Shown: positions 37,896-46,282 of the stretch, piece after piece
Layout: the number at the start of each line of letters is the position of its first letter
Position numbering within the stretch: position 1 is the stretch's first letter
NCBI RefSeq assembly: GCF_003122085.1
Contig: NZ_QEXV01000003.1
Span: 248,001-312,000 of the forward strand
Source: Marinicauda salina
Lineage (GTDB): Bacteria > Pseudomonadota > Alphaproteobacteria > Caulobacterales > Maricaulaceae
Direction: 5' to 3'
Length of the DNA stretch: 64,000 nucleotides
The notes under the pieces: generated by a model
What the model was told of the DNA's origin: nothing
What the model saw: only the letters and a program-made list of their open reading frames with translations
The model's database searches: none
Position numbers and translations under genes: made by a program

Positions 37896-38459
37896 TCAGG
37901 CGCGCGCGGCCAGCGACGGCGTTTCGCCGAGATCCCCATTGAACTCGGCCCGGCGGACGAGACGGCCGAGCTTGCGGGCGGTCTCGATGCAAAGCAGCCG
38001 CGTGTGGTGCGCGCTCCATTCGCCGACCTCGGCGGAGCCGACCGCTTCCTCGAGCAGGCTGAGCCGGTGGCCGCGATCCTGCGCGTCGTAGAGCGTCGTC
38101 GTCAGCGACATGGGCGCGGAAAAGCCCATCATGACGACCCCGCTCTCCATGGCGCCGTCGAGCACGCTTTCCAGCTCCGGATGGGCGTAGGCCGAAACGC
38201 CGGCGCGCTTGAGCAGGACCTCGCCCGGGCGCGGCTCGCAGCCGGGAACTGCCTGGGGAAGCCCCTGCCCCGGGATCATCGGTCCGCCGCGATGAAGCTG
38301 GGTGTGCACGACGTGCCAGCCCGACCGTCGGGCATTGGCGAGGATGTCGGCGCAGACCGCCGCGATCGCCTCCCCGTCAGGATCGGCCCACGGACGATGA
38401 CGGGCGACGAACTCCATCTGGAGATCCATGCACAACAGGACGGGGATGCCGAAGACCAT
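37896..38459 (-). CDS. Isochorismatase-fold protein with Ser in the nucleophile position
   Basis: 187 residues, cysteine hydrolase (isochorismatase-like) fold. Asp12 (CMDLQ) and Lys84 (VLLKRAGVSAY) of the catalytic triad are present. The third motif, usually GxxTxxCVxxT, reads GFSAPMSLTTTLYDA, so Ser118 sits where the nucleophilic Cys should be. The protein may be inactive, work as a serine hydrolase, or bind ligand only. It is 2 bases from the GNAT gene stop on the same strand, so the two are probably co-expressed. Confidence 0.8.
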   Translation of the reverse strand: MVFGIPVLLCMDLQMEFVARHRPWADPDGEAIAAVCADILANARRSGWHVVHTQLHRGGPMIPGQGLPQAVPGCEPRPGEVLLKRAGVSAYAHPELESVLDGAMESGVVMMGFSAPMSLTTTLYDAQDRGHRLSLLEEAVGSAEVGEWSAHHTRLLCIETARKLGRLVRRAEFNGDLGETPSLAARA

Positions 38460-38461
38460 GC

Positions 38462-39136
38462 CTAGTTCGTCTCCTCCTTGATCCCCTTCCGCGCGGCGGC
38501 CGGGCTTTCCGGGACCGGCGCCGCCTTGACGCGGCGTCCCGACATGTCCGCCGCGCCGCGTTCGACGGAATGATCGAGCGGGCCGGGCTCATCCCACGCC
38601 CCCTCGGGGCGATCCAGCGTCAGAGGCTCGGTCTCCGTGGTCAACGCCTTCGGGTGAAGCGCGTAGCGCCCCTCGACCTCGATATAAACGCGATCGGAAA
38701 ACACGAACGTTCCGCGGTGCTCCCTGTGGATCAGACCATACCGCTTCCAGTACGGCAGAAGCGGCTTCTGAATCTGACCGATCAACTTACGATACCCCTT
38801 GCGACGGATGATTTCTATCGCTTCGTCCATGAGCCGGCGCGTGATCCGGCCCGAGCGGTGGCCGTCGCGCACGCAGACGCGTTCGATCTTGGCGAAATCG
38901 CAGAACCAGCGAATGCGCAGGGTCGCGACCGGCTCGCCGTCGCGCTCGGCGAGAAGGTGCGTCGCTCCGGCCAGGTCGTTGCCGTCGTATTCCTCGCCAT
39001 AGGGACAGTCCTGCTCGGCGACATAGACGAGCGCGCGCACCATGAACACCTTCTGGAGGTCGTCCATGGTCCGCGCGACGCGCAGCGTCACCGCGGAGTC
39101 GTCAGCCGGCGCCGCGCTAGGCCGCGAACCGTCCAT
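38462..39136 (-). CDS. GNAT family N-acyltransferase
   Basis: 224 residues. A GNAT core is visible: VYVAEQDCPYGEEYDGNDLA, then ATHLLAERDGEPVATLRIR, and the acyl-CoA-binding ERVCVRDGHRSGRITRRLMD with R/QxxG/A-type loop. A long, charged C-terminal tail follows. ATG 39136 is selected because AAGGAGG lies 5-6 bases upstream; the gene overlaps the 3' end of the 39117-39737 gene. The substrate (amine, amino acid or lipid) is unknown. It is probably co-transcribed with that gene, which lies downstream of CtrA-type boxes. Confidence 0.82.
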   Translation of the reverse strand: MDGSRPSAAPADDSAVTLRVARTMDDLQKVFMVRALVYVAEQDCPYGEEYDGNDLAGATHLLAERDGEPVATLRIRWFCDFAKIERVCVRDGHRSGRITRRLMDEAIEIIRRKGYRKLIGQIQKPLLPYWKRYGLIHREHRGTFVFSDRVYIEVEGRYALHPKALTTETEPLTLDRPEGAWDEPGPLDHSVERGAADMSGRRVKAAPVPESPAAARKGIKEETN

Positions 39137-39737
39137 CCGGGCCTCCTTCATGATGTTCGAGTCCATCCTCGGGGCGCTGCGGCAGCCAGCCCAGCCAGGA
39201 CGGCGGGCCCTTCGGCGAGTCGAGGGAGGCGATCACCATCCGCCCTTCCCGGCTCATCGGGCGGGCGAACAGCGGAATATGGTAGAAGGCCCTCCGCCGC
39301 GCTTCCGTGATGGCGCGCGACAGGGCGCGCTTGGCGACGTCGTCGGCCGCAGCGACGCACCAGGGATAGAGCGCCGCAGCGGGTTCGTCGGGCTCCGTCA
39401 GGTGGTCGAGGCTCGGGCTGGCGGGCGTGAAGCGGCCGTGCATCAGCGCCTCGAACCCCGCCGCGTTCAGGTAGAGAAGCGCGATGAATCCCTCCGCGGC
39501 GCCGTCCTCGCCGCGGCGGATGAAGAAGCAGCGCTCGGTCTTGCGCTCGCACGCCAGCACATCGTCGGCGTCGGCGAGCTCGTCGCCGAGCGCGCCGGTT
39601 CCGATGGCGATCGCGTCCTCGACATCGGCGCGGCTGGACGATGCGCGAAAGCCGTGCTTGAGGAAAATGTCGCGCAGAAGCTGCGTCCGGGCGGCGTCTC
39701 CGCCGGCCCGCGCGGCGCTCATATTGTCATCAGGCAT
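39117..39737 (-). CDS. Unknown protein, gene downstream of CtrA-type boxes
   Basis: 206 residues, not recognised. The middle has a run ERKTERCFFIRRGEDGAA and EGFIALLYLNAAGFEAL, the latter half ALYPWCVAAADDVAKRAL and EARRRAFYHIPLFARP. These alternating patterns could be a GNAT-like fold, given the neighbour, but no acetyl-CoA loop is clear. ATG 39737 is favoured over a start at 39776. It overlaps the GNAT gene and lies directly downstream, on -, of two TTAA-N7-TTAA boxes. Confidence 0.7.
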   Translation of the reverse strand: MPDDNMSAARAGGDAARTQLLRDIFLKHGFRASSSRADVEDAIAIGTGALGDELADADDVLACERKTERCFFIRRGEDGAAEGFIALLYLNAAGFEALMHGRFTPASPSLDHLTEPDEPAAALYPWCVAAADDVAKRALSRAITEARRRAFYHIPLFARPMSREGRMVIASLDSPKGPPSWLGWLPQRPEDGLEHHEGGPDGRFAA

Positions 39738-39778
39738 AGAAGACCCCACCCTAGGCCAAGTCGCGGTTCCACCCATGG

Positions 39779-39812
39779 TTAATAGATCGTTAAATGGTTA
39801 ATAATTCGTTAA
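39779..39812. promoter_or_regulatory. Two CtrA-type boxes (TTAA-N7-TTAA)
   Basis: TTAA-TAGATCG-TTAA at 39779-39793 and TTAA-TAATTCG-TTAA at 39798-39812, both exact matches to the alphaproteobacterial CtrA consensus, spaced 19 bases apart (start to start). They lie between the divergent unknown/GNAT operon (-) and the LysR gene (+), with more TTAA half-sites nearby. A cell-cycle or flagellar-type CtrA control of one or both is likely; binding is inferred. Confidence 0.75.
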
Positions 39813-39905
39813 TCTCGTCTTAGTTTTTTCTTAACGCATTCCTGGCGTCAGCTGCTGCAACGAACTTGGAATAACCCCTATGCTGAAATCGAAGGTTGGG
39901 TTCTG

Positions 39906-40895
39906 ATGCACGGCAAAGCGCCTCTTTTCGACTGGGACGATCTGCGCGTGTTCCACGCGCTCGTCGCCGCGGGCTCGATGAGCAAGGCGGCGCAGCGCCT
40001 GGGCGTCGGCCAGCCGACGGTCAGCCGTCGACTGGAGGCGCTGGAGACGCGAATCGGCGCCCGCCTCGTGACCCGGGGCGCTGAAGGCGTCGAGCTGACC
40101 GATGTCGGCGAGCGGATCTGGACGTTCGTCCAGACCATGCAGAGCAGCGCCTCCGACATCGAGCGCGTCGCCCACCAGGCCGACAAGGCCGACGCCGGCA
40201 AGGTGCGCATCGCCGCGCCCGACGGCATCGCGGGCTTCTGGCTGGCCCGCCACCTGGCCGGTTTCGTGGAGGCCAATCCGCGCATCAAGCTGGAGCTGAT
40301 GACCCGGGGCCAAGGCGATTCCGCCGCCGAAGACGACGCCGACATCGTTCTCCAGCTCTCGGAGACCAAGCGGATGAGCATGGTCGCCCACGAGATCGCG
40401 ACGCTGCACTACGTCCCGTTCACCTCGCGCGCCTATCTGGACACCTACGGCCCGCCCAGCGGACTGGCCGACATCCTCAACCACCGCCTGGGCGACCTGG
40501 TGAACTATCGCCGGCAGCAGTCGCACTGGCCGTCGGAGGCCTCGGCCATCAAGCAGATGATGAAGCCGTCCCTGACGACGGATTCATCGGCGGCGCTGAT
40601 CGAGGGCGTCCGCTGCGGCGCGCTGATCGCGATGCTGCCGACCTACGCCTCGGCCGTCGCCCCCGAGCTGATCCATCTCGATCTCGATCTCGAAGTGCCG
40701 ATCACGCTCTGGCTGGTCTATCACCCCGACCAGCGCCGGGTGACGCGCGTGCGCAAGACCCTCGACTGGCTCCGCGAGATCTTCGATACGTCGCGCTATC
40801 CCTGGTTCCGCAAGGACTACGTCTCGCCGAGCGATTTCGCCGAGATCGAGACCATCGTCATTCGCGGCGAACGGCCGAAGCCGCGGCTGATCTGA
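39906..40895 (+). CDS. LysR family transcriptional regulator
   Basis: 329 residues. The N-terminal winged HTH is typical (DDLRVFHALVAAGSMSKAAQ then LGVGQPTVSRRLEALE). A periplasmic-binding-like effector domain follows (about residues 95-300). It lies about 94 bases downstream of the CtrA boxes and just upstream of, and convergent with, the quinone oxidoreductase gene. Ligand and targets cannot be read from the sequence. Confidence 0.9.
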   Translation: MHGKAPLFDWDDLRVFHALVAAGSMSKAAQRLGVGQPTVSRRLEALETRIGARLVTRGAEGVELTDVGERIWTFVQTMQSSASDIERVAHQADKADAGKVRIAAPDGIAGFWLARHLAGFVEANPRIKLELMTRGQGDSAAEDDADIVLQLSETKRMSMVAHEIATLHYVPFTSRAYLDTYGPPSGLADILNHRLGDLVNYRRQQSHWPSEASAIKQMMKPSLTTDSSAALIEGVRCGALIAMLPTYASAVAPELIHLDLDLEVPITLWLVYHPDQRRVTRVRKTLDWLREIFDTSRYPWFRKDYVSPSDFAEIETIVIRGERPKPRLI

Positions 40896-40904
40896 CCGGC
40901 CGGG

Positions 40905-41879
40905 CTACGGCGTGAGCACGACCTTGCCCATGACGCGGCGCTGCATGATGTCGTCGAAGGCCTGCTTGAAATCGTCGAGCGGATAGGCCGCCGAGATGCG
41001 CGGCTTGATCTTTCCCGCCTCGTAGAGGTCGAACAGCGCCTTCATGTTGGCGGCGTTCTCGCGCGGATTGCGTCCCGCCCACGCGCCCCAGAACACCCCC
41101 TGGATGTCGCGGCTGTTCAGCAGGGCGAGATTGAGCGGGATCTTCGGGATGTCGCCGGCGGCGAAACCGACGACGAGATAGCGGCCCTCCCAGCCGACGG
41201 CGCGCAGGGCCGGCTCGGCGAGATCGCCGCCGACCGGGTCGTAGACGACGTCGACGCCCTTGCCGTCGGTCAGCTCCTTGGCGCGCGCCTTCAGGTCCTC
41301 GCTGGCGTAGTTGATGCCCGCGTCCGCGCCGCTCTCCTTCGCCACATCGAGCTTCTCGTCGCTGCTCGCCGCGGCGATCACGGTCGCCCCCATCGCCTTG
41401 GCGATCTGCACGGCGGCGAGGCCGACCCCGCCGGCCGCGCCGAGCACGAGCAGCGTCTCGCCGGCCTTCAGGTCGGCGCGCTGCTTCAGCGCGTGATAGC
41501 TCGTCCCGTAGATCGTGGTCAGCGCCGCGCCCTCCTCGAAGCTCATCGAGTCCGGCATCGGGACGATCTGTGCGGCGGGCGCGGCGACCTTCTCGGCGAA
41601 GCCGCCGAGCATCGTCGCGGCGATGACGCGATCGCCGGGTTTGAACCCGGAGACGTTCGCGCCGATCTCGGAAACCTCGCCGGCGATCTCCATGCCCGGG
41701 ATGAAGGGCGTGTCCGGACGCATCTGGTACTTGCCCTCGACCAGCAGGATGTCCGGGAAGTTCACCCCCGCCGCCCTGACGTCGATGACGACCATTCCCT
41801 CGCCGGCCGGCGGCGCGTCGGCTTCGGCGACCTTGAGCTGATCGTAGGGGGCGAACTCTTCGCAGATCAGGGCGCGCAT
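40905..41879 (-). CDS. Zinc-independent quinone/NADPH oxidoreductase (MDR superfamily)
   Basis: 324-residue medium-chain reductase of the quinone oxidoreductase/crotonyl-CoA reductase type. The cofactor-binding segment LVLGAAGGVGLAAVQIAK is at about residue 143; AAGVNFPDILLVEGKY and PFIPGMEIAGEV are near the N-terminus. No zinc-binding cysteines are seen, as usual for QOR. It converges with the LysR gene. The 214 bases to the OMP gene contain no obvious gene. Confidence 0.9.
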   Translation of the reverse strand: MRALICEEFAPYDQLKVAEADAPPAGEGMVVIDVRAAGVNFPDILLVEGKYQMRPDTPFIPGMEIAGEVSEIGANVSGFKPGDRVIAATMLGGFAEKVAAPAAQIVPMPDSMSFEEGAALTTIYGTSYHALKQRADLKAGETLLVLGAAGGVGLAAVQIAKAMGATVIAAASSDEKLDVAKESGADAGINYASEDLKARAKELTDGKGVDVVYDPVGGDLAEPALRAVGWEGRYLVVGFAAGDIPKIPLNLALLNSRDIQGVFWGAWAGRNPRENAANMKALFDLYEAGKIKPRISAAYPLDDFKQAFDDIMQRRVMGKVVLTP

Positions 41880-42092
41880 CTCGCGATCCTCCGGCTGGCT
41901 TGCTGCGTCGGGCGCGCAGTGTCGCGAATTTGAATGCCGCGTCCAGCCGTCGCTGTGACCCCGACGCCGCAGCCCGGGGGAATTGAACGCCGGCCCTTGC
42001 CCGGCCGCCGGACCGGACCATTTACCGCCCCCGGAGGCCCGCACCGGGCCGCCGCAACAATCCCGTCGGTTTCCCTCCACCGGAGATGAAAG

Positions 42093-42887
42093 ATGAAACT
42101 CCTCCTCACGACCACGGCGCTGACCGCCGCGGCGACGTTCGCCGCGCCCGCCTCGGCGCAGATGATGTACGACTTCGATCAATACGTGTCGGGCTCGCTC
42201 GGCTACGCCATGCAGCACGACAGCGACAACGCCGGCGCCTTCACCAGAGACTTCACCACCGGCAATATCGGCGGCGCGCTGGGCGGCGCCACGCTCCCCG
42301 CGGGCACTGATGTCGGCTGGACGACCGAGTTCGAGGGCGGCCTGTTCGCCGCCGCCGCCTATGGCTGGCGTTTCGACAACGGGTTCCGTGTCGAAGCCGA
42401 GGTCTCCTACGACCAGAACGACGTCGACACCCATGACGGCGTGACCGCCGGCGGCATCGCGCTCGACGACGTCGACGCCGCCGTCCTGATCACCGGCGCC
42501 GACCCGCTCGGCGTCACGGTCGGCGATCTCGTCGCCGACGGCCAGGGCGACATCTCCAACTTCGCCGTGGCGGTGAACGCCTATTACGACTTCCGCATGC
42601 CGGACTCGCCGTTCTCCATCTATGGCGGCGCCGGCGTCGGCGTCATGGAGTCCGATATCGAGTTCGCGCCGTCCTCGACGGGCATCGTCGAAGACACCGA
42701 GACCGGCGGCTTCTTCCAGCTCATGGTCGGCGGCGCATACGCCGTCTCCGAGACGACCGAGTTCTACGCCGGCTACCGCTATCGCCAGAGCGAGGACCTC
42801 GAGGTCGACTCCTCCCTGATCCCCGCGACTCTCGAGATCGAGAACAAGGACTCGATCATCGAGGCGGGCGTGCGCTTCACGTTCTGA
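42093..42887 (+). CDS. Outer-membrane beta-barrel protein
   Basis: 264 residues. A signal peptide ending ASA-Q (about residue 23) is followed by alternating beta-strand segments with aromatic ends and a C-terminal AGVRFTF, the terminal Phe being the BAM-recognition signature. It resembles small OmpA/Opa-type barrels; function unknown. A strong intrinsic terminator follows at 42920. Another barrel protein of this class is at 55408-56097. Confidence 0.85.
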   Translation: MKLLLTTTALTAAATFAAPASAQMMYDFDQYVSGSLGYAMQHDSDNAGAFTRDFTTGNIGGALGGATLPAGTDVGWTTEFEGGLFAAAAYGWRFDNGFRVEAEVSYDQNDVDTHDGVTAGGIALDDVDAAVLITGADPLGVTVGDLVADGQGDISNFAVAVNAYYDFRMPDSPFSIYGGAGVGVMESDIEFAPSSTGIVEDTETGGFFQLMVGGAYAVSETTEFYAGYRYRQSEDLEVDSSLIPATLEIENKDSIIEAGVRFTF

Positions 42888-42919
42888 TCTCCCCGCTCGG
42901 AACGGTTTCGAAGCGGAAA

Positions 42920-42953
42920 GGGCCTCGCCTCCGGGCGGGGCCCTTTTCCTTTC
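42920..42953 (+). terminator. Intrinsic terminator of the barrel gene
   Basis: A 10-base stem (GGGCCTCGCC at 42920-42929, GGCGGGGCCC at 42934-42943, one G-T wobble) with a TCCG loop is followed by TTTTCCTTT. It ends the transcript of the barrel gene. Confidence 0.85.
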
Positions 42954-43032
42954 GCGCGCCCGACCGGCCTCCTCGCCGCAGACGAGCGGCGGCGATCCGC
43001 GCTATGCTTCGGGCGGAAAGGGGAGCGCGAGC

Positions 43033-43344
43033 ATGGAATTCGAGTGGGGCGCCCTGTTCGAGGGCGAAGCGATGCGGACCTGGATCCGGATCATGCAGTG
43101 GGTCTGGGCCCTCGGCGCGATCTGGATCGCGACCCTGCTGCTCCGGAACGGCTTCACCGATCTCGACGAGATCATCCGCTCCCGCCACGCCACGCCGCTC
43201 GAGCGCCTGCACGCCCGCGTCCGCAAGCCCGTGCGCGCCGCCGCCCTGCTCGCGGCGGCTGTTTTCGGCGCGACCAGCTTCGCCCTGCCGCTGTGGTTCC
43301 AGGGCGCGATCGTCATCCTGGTCTGGCGTCAAGTCGGCGGCTGA
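43033..43344 (+). CDS. Small membrane protein, unknown
   Basis: 103 residues. One hydrophobic segment is at about 17-36 (WIRIMQWVWALGAIWIATLL) and another at about 70-98; a basic linker (HARVRKPVRAAAL) lies between. Not recognised. It is flanked by the barrel protein terminator and by the leader of the TonB receptor. Confidence 0.65.
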   Translation: MEFEWGALFEGEAMRTWIRIMQWVWALGAIWIATLLLRNGFTDLDEIIRSRHATPLERLHARVRKPVRAAALLAAAVFGATSFALPLWFQGAIVILVWRQVGG

Positions 43345-43575
43345 CGCCCGCCCCCTTCGGCGCCGCGTCTTGCTGCGGCGCAATACCGCAGCTCTTCGCC
43401 TTATCCGGCTGGAAGTGAACGATGTTCGCGGACGCTGAGCGCGATCGTGGTGCGCTGCAGTGCGACATCGACGCAACACCTGCCGAAAAGCCTCGGGTGG
43501 CCGCGTGGTCATCGCTGACTATTGCAGGTATATCCGCGAGCTACCTCACAGCGGAAAGGGATGGTGCATCAAATA

Positions 43576-46182
43576 ATGATGAAATCGAAGGCACTTGCAA
43601 CTACAGCGCTTTCTTCGCTCGCTGCAGTTCTCGCCAGCGGCGTTTCTTCGGCTCAGGTCGAAGTCATCCAGGTCACGGCGACGAAGACTGAATCGACCAC
43701 TCAGGATATTCCGGTCGCGGTCAGCGCCCTCGACTCGAGCGCTCTCGAAGAGCTCGATGTCGACGTCTTCACCGACTATCTCGTCGAGCTGCCCGGCGTC
43801 ACCGCCGGCGGCGGCGGCCCCGGCCAGAACACCATCTATATCCGGGGCCTCGCCTCGACGACGCCGAACCTGACGGTCGCCGGCGTCGCGGGCCTGTCGC
43901 CGAACGTCGCCTTCTATCTCGACGAACAGCCGCTGGTTCAGCCGGGACGCAATCTCGACGTCTACGCAGCCGACCTCGAGCGCGTGGAGGTCCTTCCCGG
44001 TCCGCAGGGCACGCTGTACGGCTCGAGCTCGCAGGCCGGCACGGTGCGGATGATCACCAACAAGCCGGTCATCGGCCAGTTCGAGGCCTATTCGAACTTC
44101 GGCTTCTCGTTCACCGAAGGCGGTGAGATGAGCAACAAGGCCGAGGCGGTCGTGAACCTGCCGGTCGGCGACAACTTCGCCATTCGCGGCGTCGTCTTCG
44201 TCGACGACCAGGGCGGTTACATCGACAACGTCCCGGGCACGGTCGACACCTCCGAATCCGCGCGCTTCCGCCCCGAAGGCACCGTGCGCTCGAACGGCGT
44301 GCCGGTCTCGTCGACCCGCGCCGGCTTCCAGTCGACCGCCGACCTGTCGGACGTCACCTTCCTCGAGGCGAACAACGAGCGCCTCGTCGAGGACGACTTC
44401 AACGACACGACCTACTCGGGCTTCCGCCTGTCGGGCCGCTACGAGTTCAACGCCGACTGGCGCGCCACCGTGTCCTACATGCAGCAGCAGCTGGACAGCG
44501 AAGGCGTGTTCTTCCAGGACCCGAACCTCGGCGACTGGGAGATCCAGCGCTACGCGCCGGACGAGCTGGACGACCAGTTCGACAACATCGCGTGGACTCT
44601 GGAAGGCCGCGTCGGCGCGCTCGAAATGCTCTACACGGGCGCCTACACCGATCGCGACACCGACCAGGTCATCGACTACACCGACTACATGTTCGTGGGT
44701 CAGTACTTCCCGTACTACACCTGCGACGGCTCGGTGACCTATCCGGGCTCGGCCGATCCGTCGGGCGTGTGCCAGCCGCCGACGTCGTTCGTCGCCTCGG
44801 TGACCAACACCACGGTCGAAAGCCACGAATTCCGCGTGATCACGCCGCAGGAGCGGCGCATCCGTGCGACCGTCGGCGCGTTCACCCGCTCGATCGAGCT
44901 GGAAGAGCGCAACGACTACACCTACACGGGGTCGTCGGAAGCCGATCCGTTCGGTCCGTTCGCGCCGAACTTCCCGTTCCAGACCGGCTACTTCTCCGAT
45001 CCCGGCCCGTTCCCGGAGGACGTGATCTTCCGCAACGACGTCCGCCGCACGGACGACGAGCAGGGCGTGTTCGGCGAAGCCACGTTCGAACTGGTTCCGG
45101 ACCGGTTCGCGCTGACGCTCGGCGCGCGCTGGTACGACATCGAAGTGGACCTGCAGGGCAGCGCCAACTCGTCCTTCTTCAACTCGTTCAGCGCCGTCGA
45201 CCAGCAGGCGTTCGGCACCGACATCTCCGATCTGTACAACGGGGACGGCGTCTACACCTTCCGCGGGACGGGTCAGCCGCAGCCGACCTTCACGCTGGAC
45301 GACACGCTGGCCGACATCCAGGCCGCCGGCCTTACGGCGGACCAGGCCCAGCAGGTCTACAACGCGCTTCGCGCGCCTGACGTCGCGGCCACCGACGGCA
45401 CCATCTTCAAGGTGACCGGCACGTGGACGCCGACCGAGGACCTGCTGTTCTACGCCACCTGGTCGGAAGGCTTCCGTCCGGGCCTGCTCAACCGCCCCGG
45501 CGGCGCGCAGGGCCCCAACGGCTTCACCGTTCCGTTCGCGCTCGACACCGACGACGTGACCAACTGGGAAGCCGGCTGGAAGACGCTGCTCTTCGATCAG
45601 CAGCTGCAGTTCAACGGCAACGCCTTCTTCGTGGAGGTCGAGCGCCTGCAGACCACGATCTTCGATCCGAGCATCGTCAACCTGTTCTTCTCGGACAACG
45701 CGGCGAACGCCGAGATCATGGGCGTCGAGGGCGACTTCAACTGGGCGCCCGCGAGCATCCCGGGTCTCACCGTCGCCGGCGCGTTCTCGATCCTCGACAC
45801 GGAGATCACCGAGGTCCTGACCCCGACTGACGACGTCGTCGAAGGCGCCGAACTCGCGTTCGCTCCGGACTTCCAGGCGAACCTCCGGGCGCGTTACGAG
45901 TGGACCGCGTTCGGCGACAAGACGGCGCACGTCCAGCCGCAGCTGGTCTATTCGTCGGATAGCCGTTCGGACGTGATCGAGATCAACTCGGCTCCGGTCG
46001 ACAGCTACACGACGCTGGGCCTGCGCACCGGTCTCTCGACCGATCGCTGGTCGGTGGAGCTGTTCGGCGACAACCTCACCAACGAGGCCGCCGAGCTGTC
46101 GAACAACTTCGTGTTCGACCGCGAACGCACGACCGTCATGCGCCCGCGCACCTTCGGCGTGCGCGTCGGCGTCCAGTACTAG
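43576..46182 (+). CDS. TonB-dependent outer-membrane receptor (1)
   Basis: 868 residues from ATG 43576 (an ATG at 43561 is possible). A signal peptide ends near SSAQ, followed by a TonB box-like EVIQVTA, a plug domain (IPVAVSALDSSALEELDVDV; later RVEVLPGPQGTLYGSSSQAG) and a 22-strand barrel ending in GVRVGVQY. Barrel-type receptors import siderophores, vitamin B12, carbohydrates or other ligands; the ligand here is unknown. A strong terminator follows, and the next gene on the same strand is a TPR-sulfotransferase, a pairing common in this group of bacteria. Confidence 0.93.
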   Translation: MMKSKALATTALSSLAAVLASGVSSAQVEVIQVTATKTESTTQDIPVAVSALDSSALEELDVDVFTDYLVELPGVTAGGGGPGQNTIYIRGLASTTPNLTVAGVAGLSPNVAFYLDEQPLVQPGRNLDVYAADLERVEVLPGPQGTLYGSSSQAGTVRMITNKPVIGQFEAYSNFGFSFTEGGEMSNKAEAVVNLPVGDNFAIRGVVFVDDQGGYIDNVPGTVDTSESARFRPEGTVRSNGVPVSSTRAGFQSTADLSDVTFLEANNERLVEDDFNDTTYSGFRLSGRYEFNADWRATVSYMQQQLDSEGVFFQDPNLGDWEIQRYAPDELDDQFDNIAWTLEGRVGALEMLYTGAYTDRDTDQVIDYTDYMFVGQYFPYYTCDGSVTYPGSADPSGVCQPPTSFVASVTNTTVESHEFRVITPQERRIRATVGAFTRSIELEERNDYTYTGSSEADPFGPFAPNFPFQTGYFSDPGPFPEDVIFRNDVRRTDDEQGVFGEATFELVPDRFALTLGARWYDIEVDLQGSANSSFFNSFSAVDQQAFGTDISDLYNGDGVYTFRGTGQPQPTFTLDDTLADIQAAGLTADQAQQVYNALRAPDVAATDGTIFKVTGTWTPTEDLLFYATWSEGFRPGLLNRPGGAQGPNGFTVPFALDTDDVTNWEAGWKTLLFDQQLQFNGNAFFVEVERLQTTIFDPSIVNLFFSDNAANAEIMGVEGDFNWAPASIPGLTVAGAFSILDTEITEVLTPTDDVVEGAELAFAPDFQANLRARYEWTAFGDKTAHVQPQLVYSSDSRSDVIEINSAPVDSYTTLGLRTGLSTDRWSVELFGDNLTNEAAELSNNFVFDRERTTVMRPRTFGVRVGVQY

Positions 46183-46230
46183 GTCGCGCAGACAGCGCGG
46201 TTGTCGTCCAACCGCGCCGTCGGCTAACTG

Positions 46231-46266
46231 GAAAGCGTCCCGCTCCGCGGGGCGCTTTCTCTTTTT
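46231..46266 (+). terminator. Intrinsic terminator after TonB receptor
   Basis: A 13-base stem (GAAAGCGTCCCGC at 46231-46243; GCGGGGCGCTTTC at 46247-46259, one wobble) with a 3-base loop is followed by TCTTTTT. It separates the receptor from the TPR-sulfotransferase gene. Confidence 0.9.
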
Positions 46267-46282
46267 CTGCAGGGAGCCTCGC

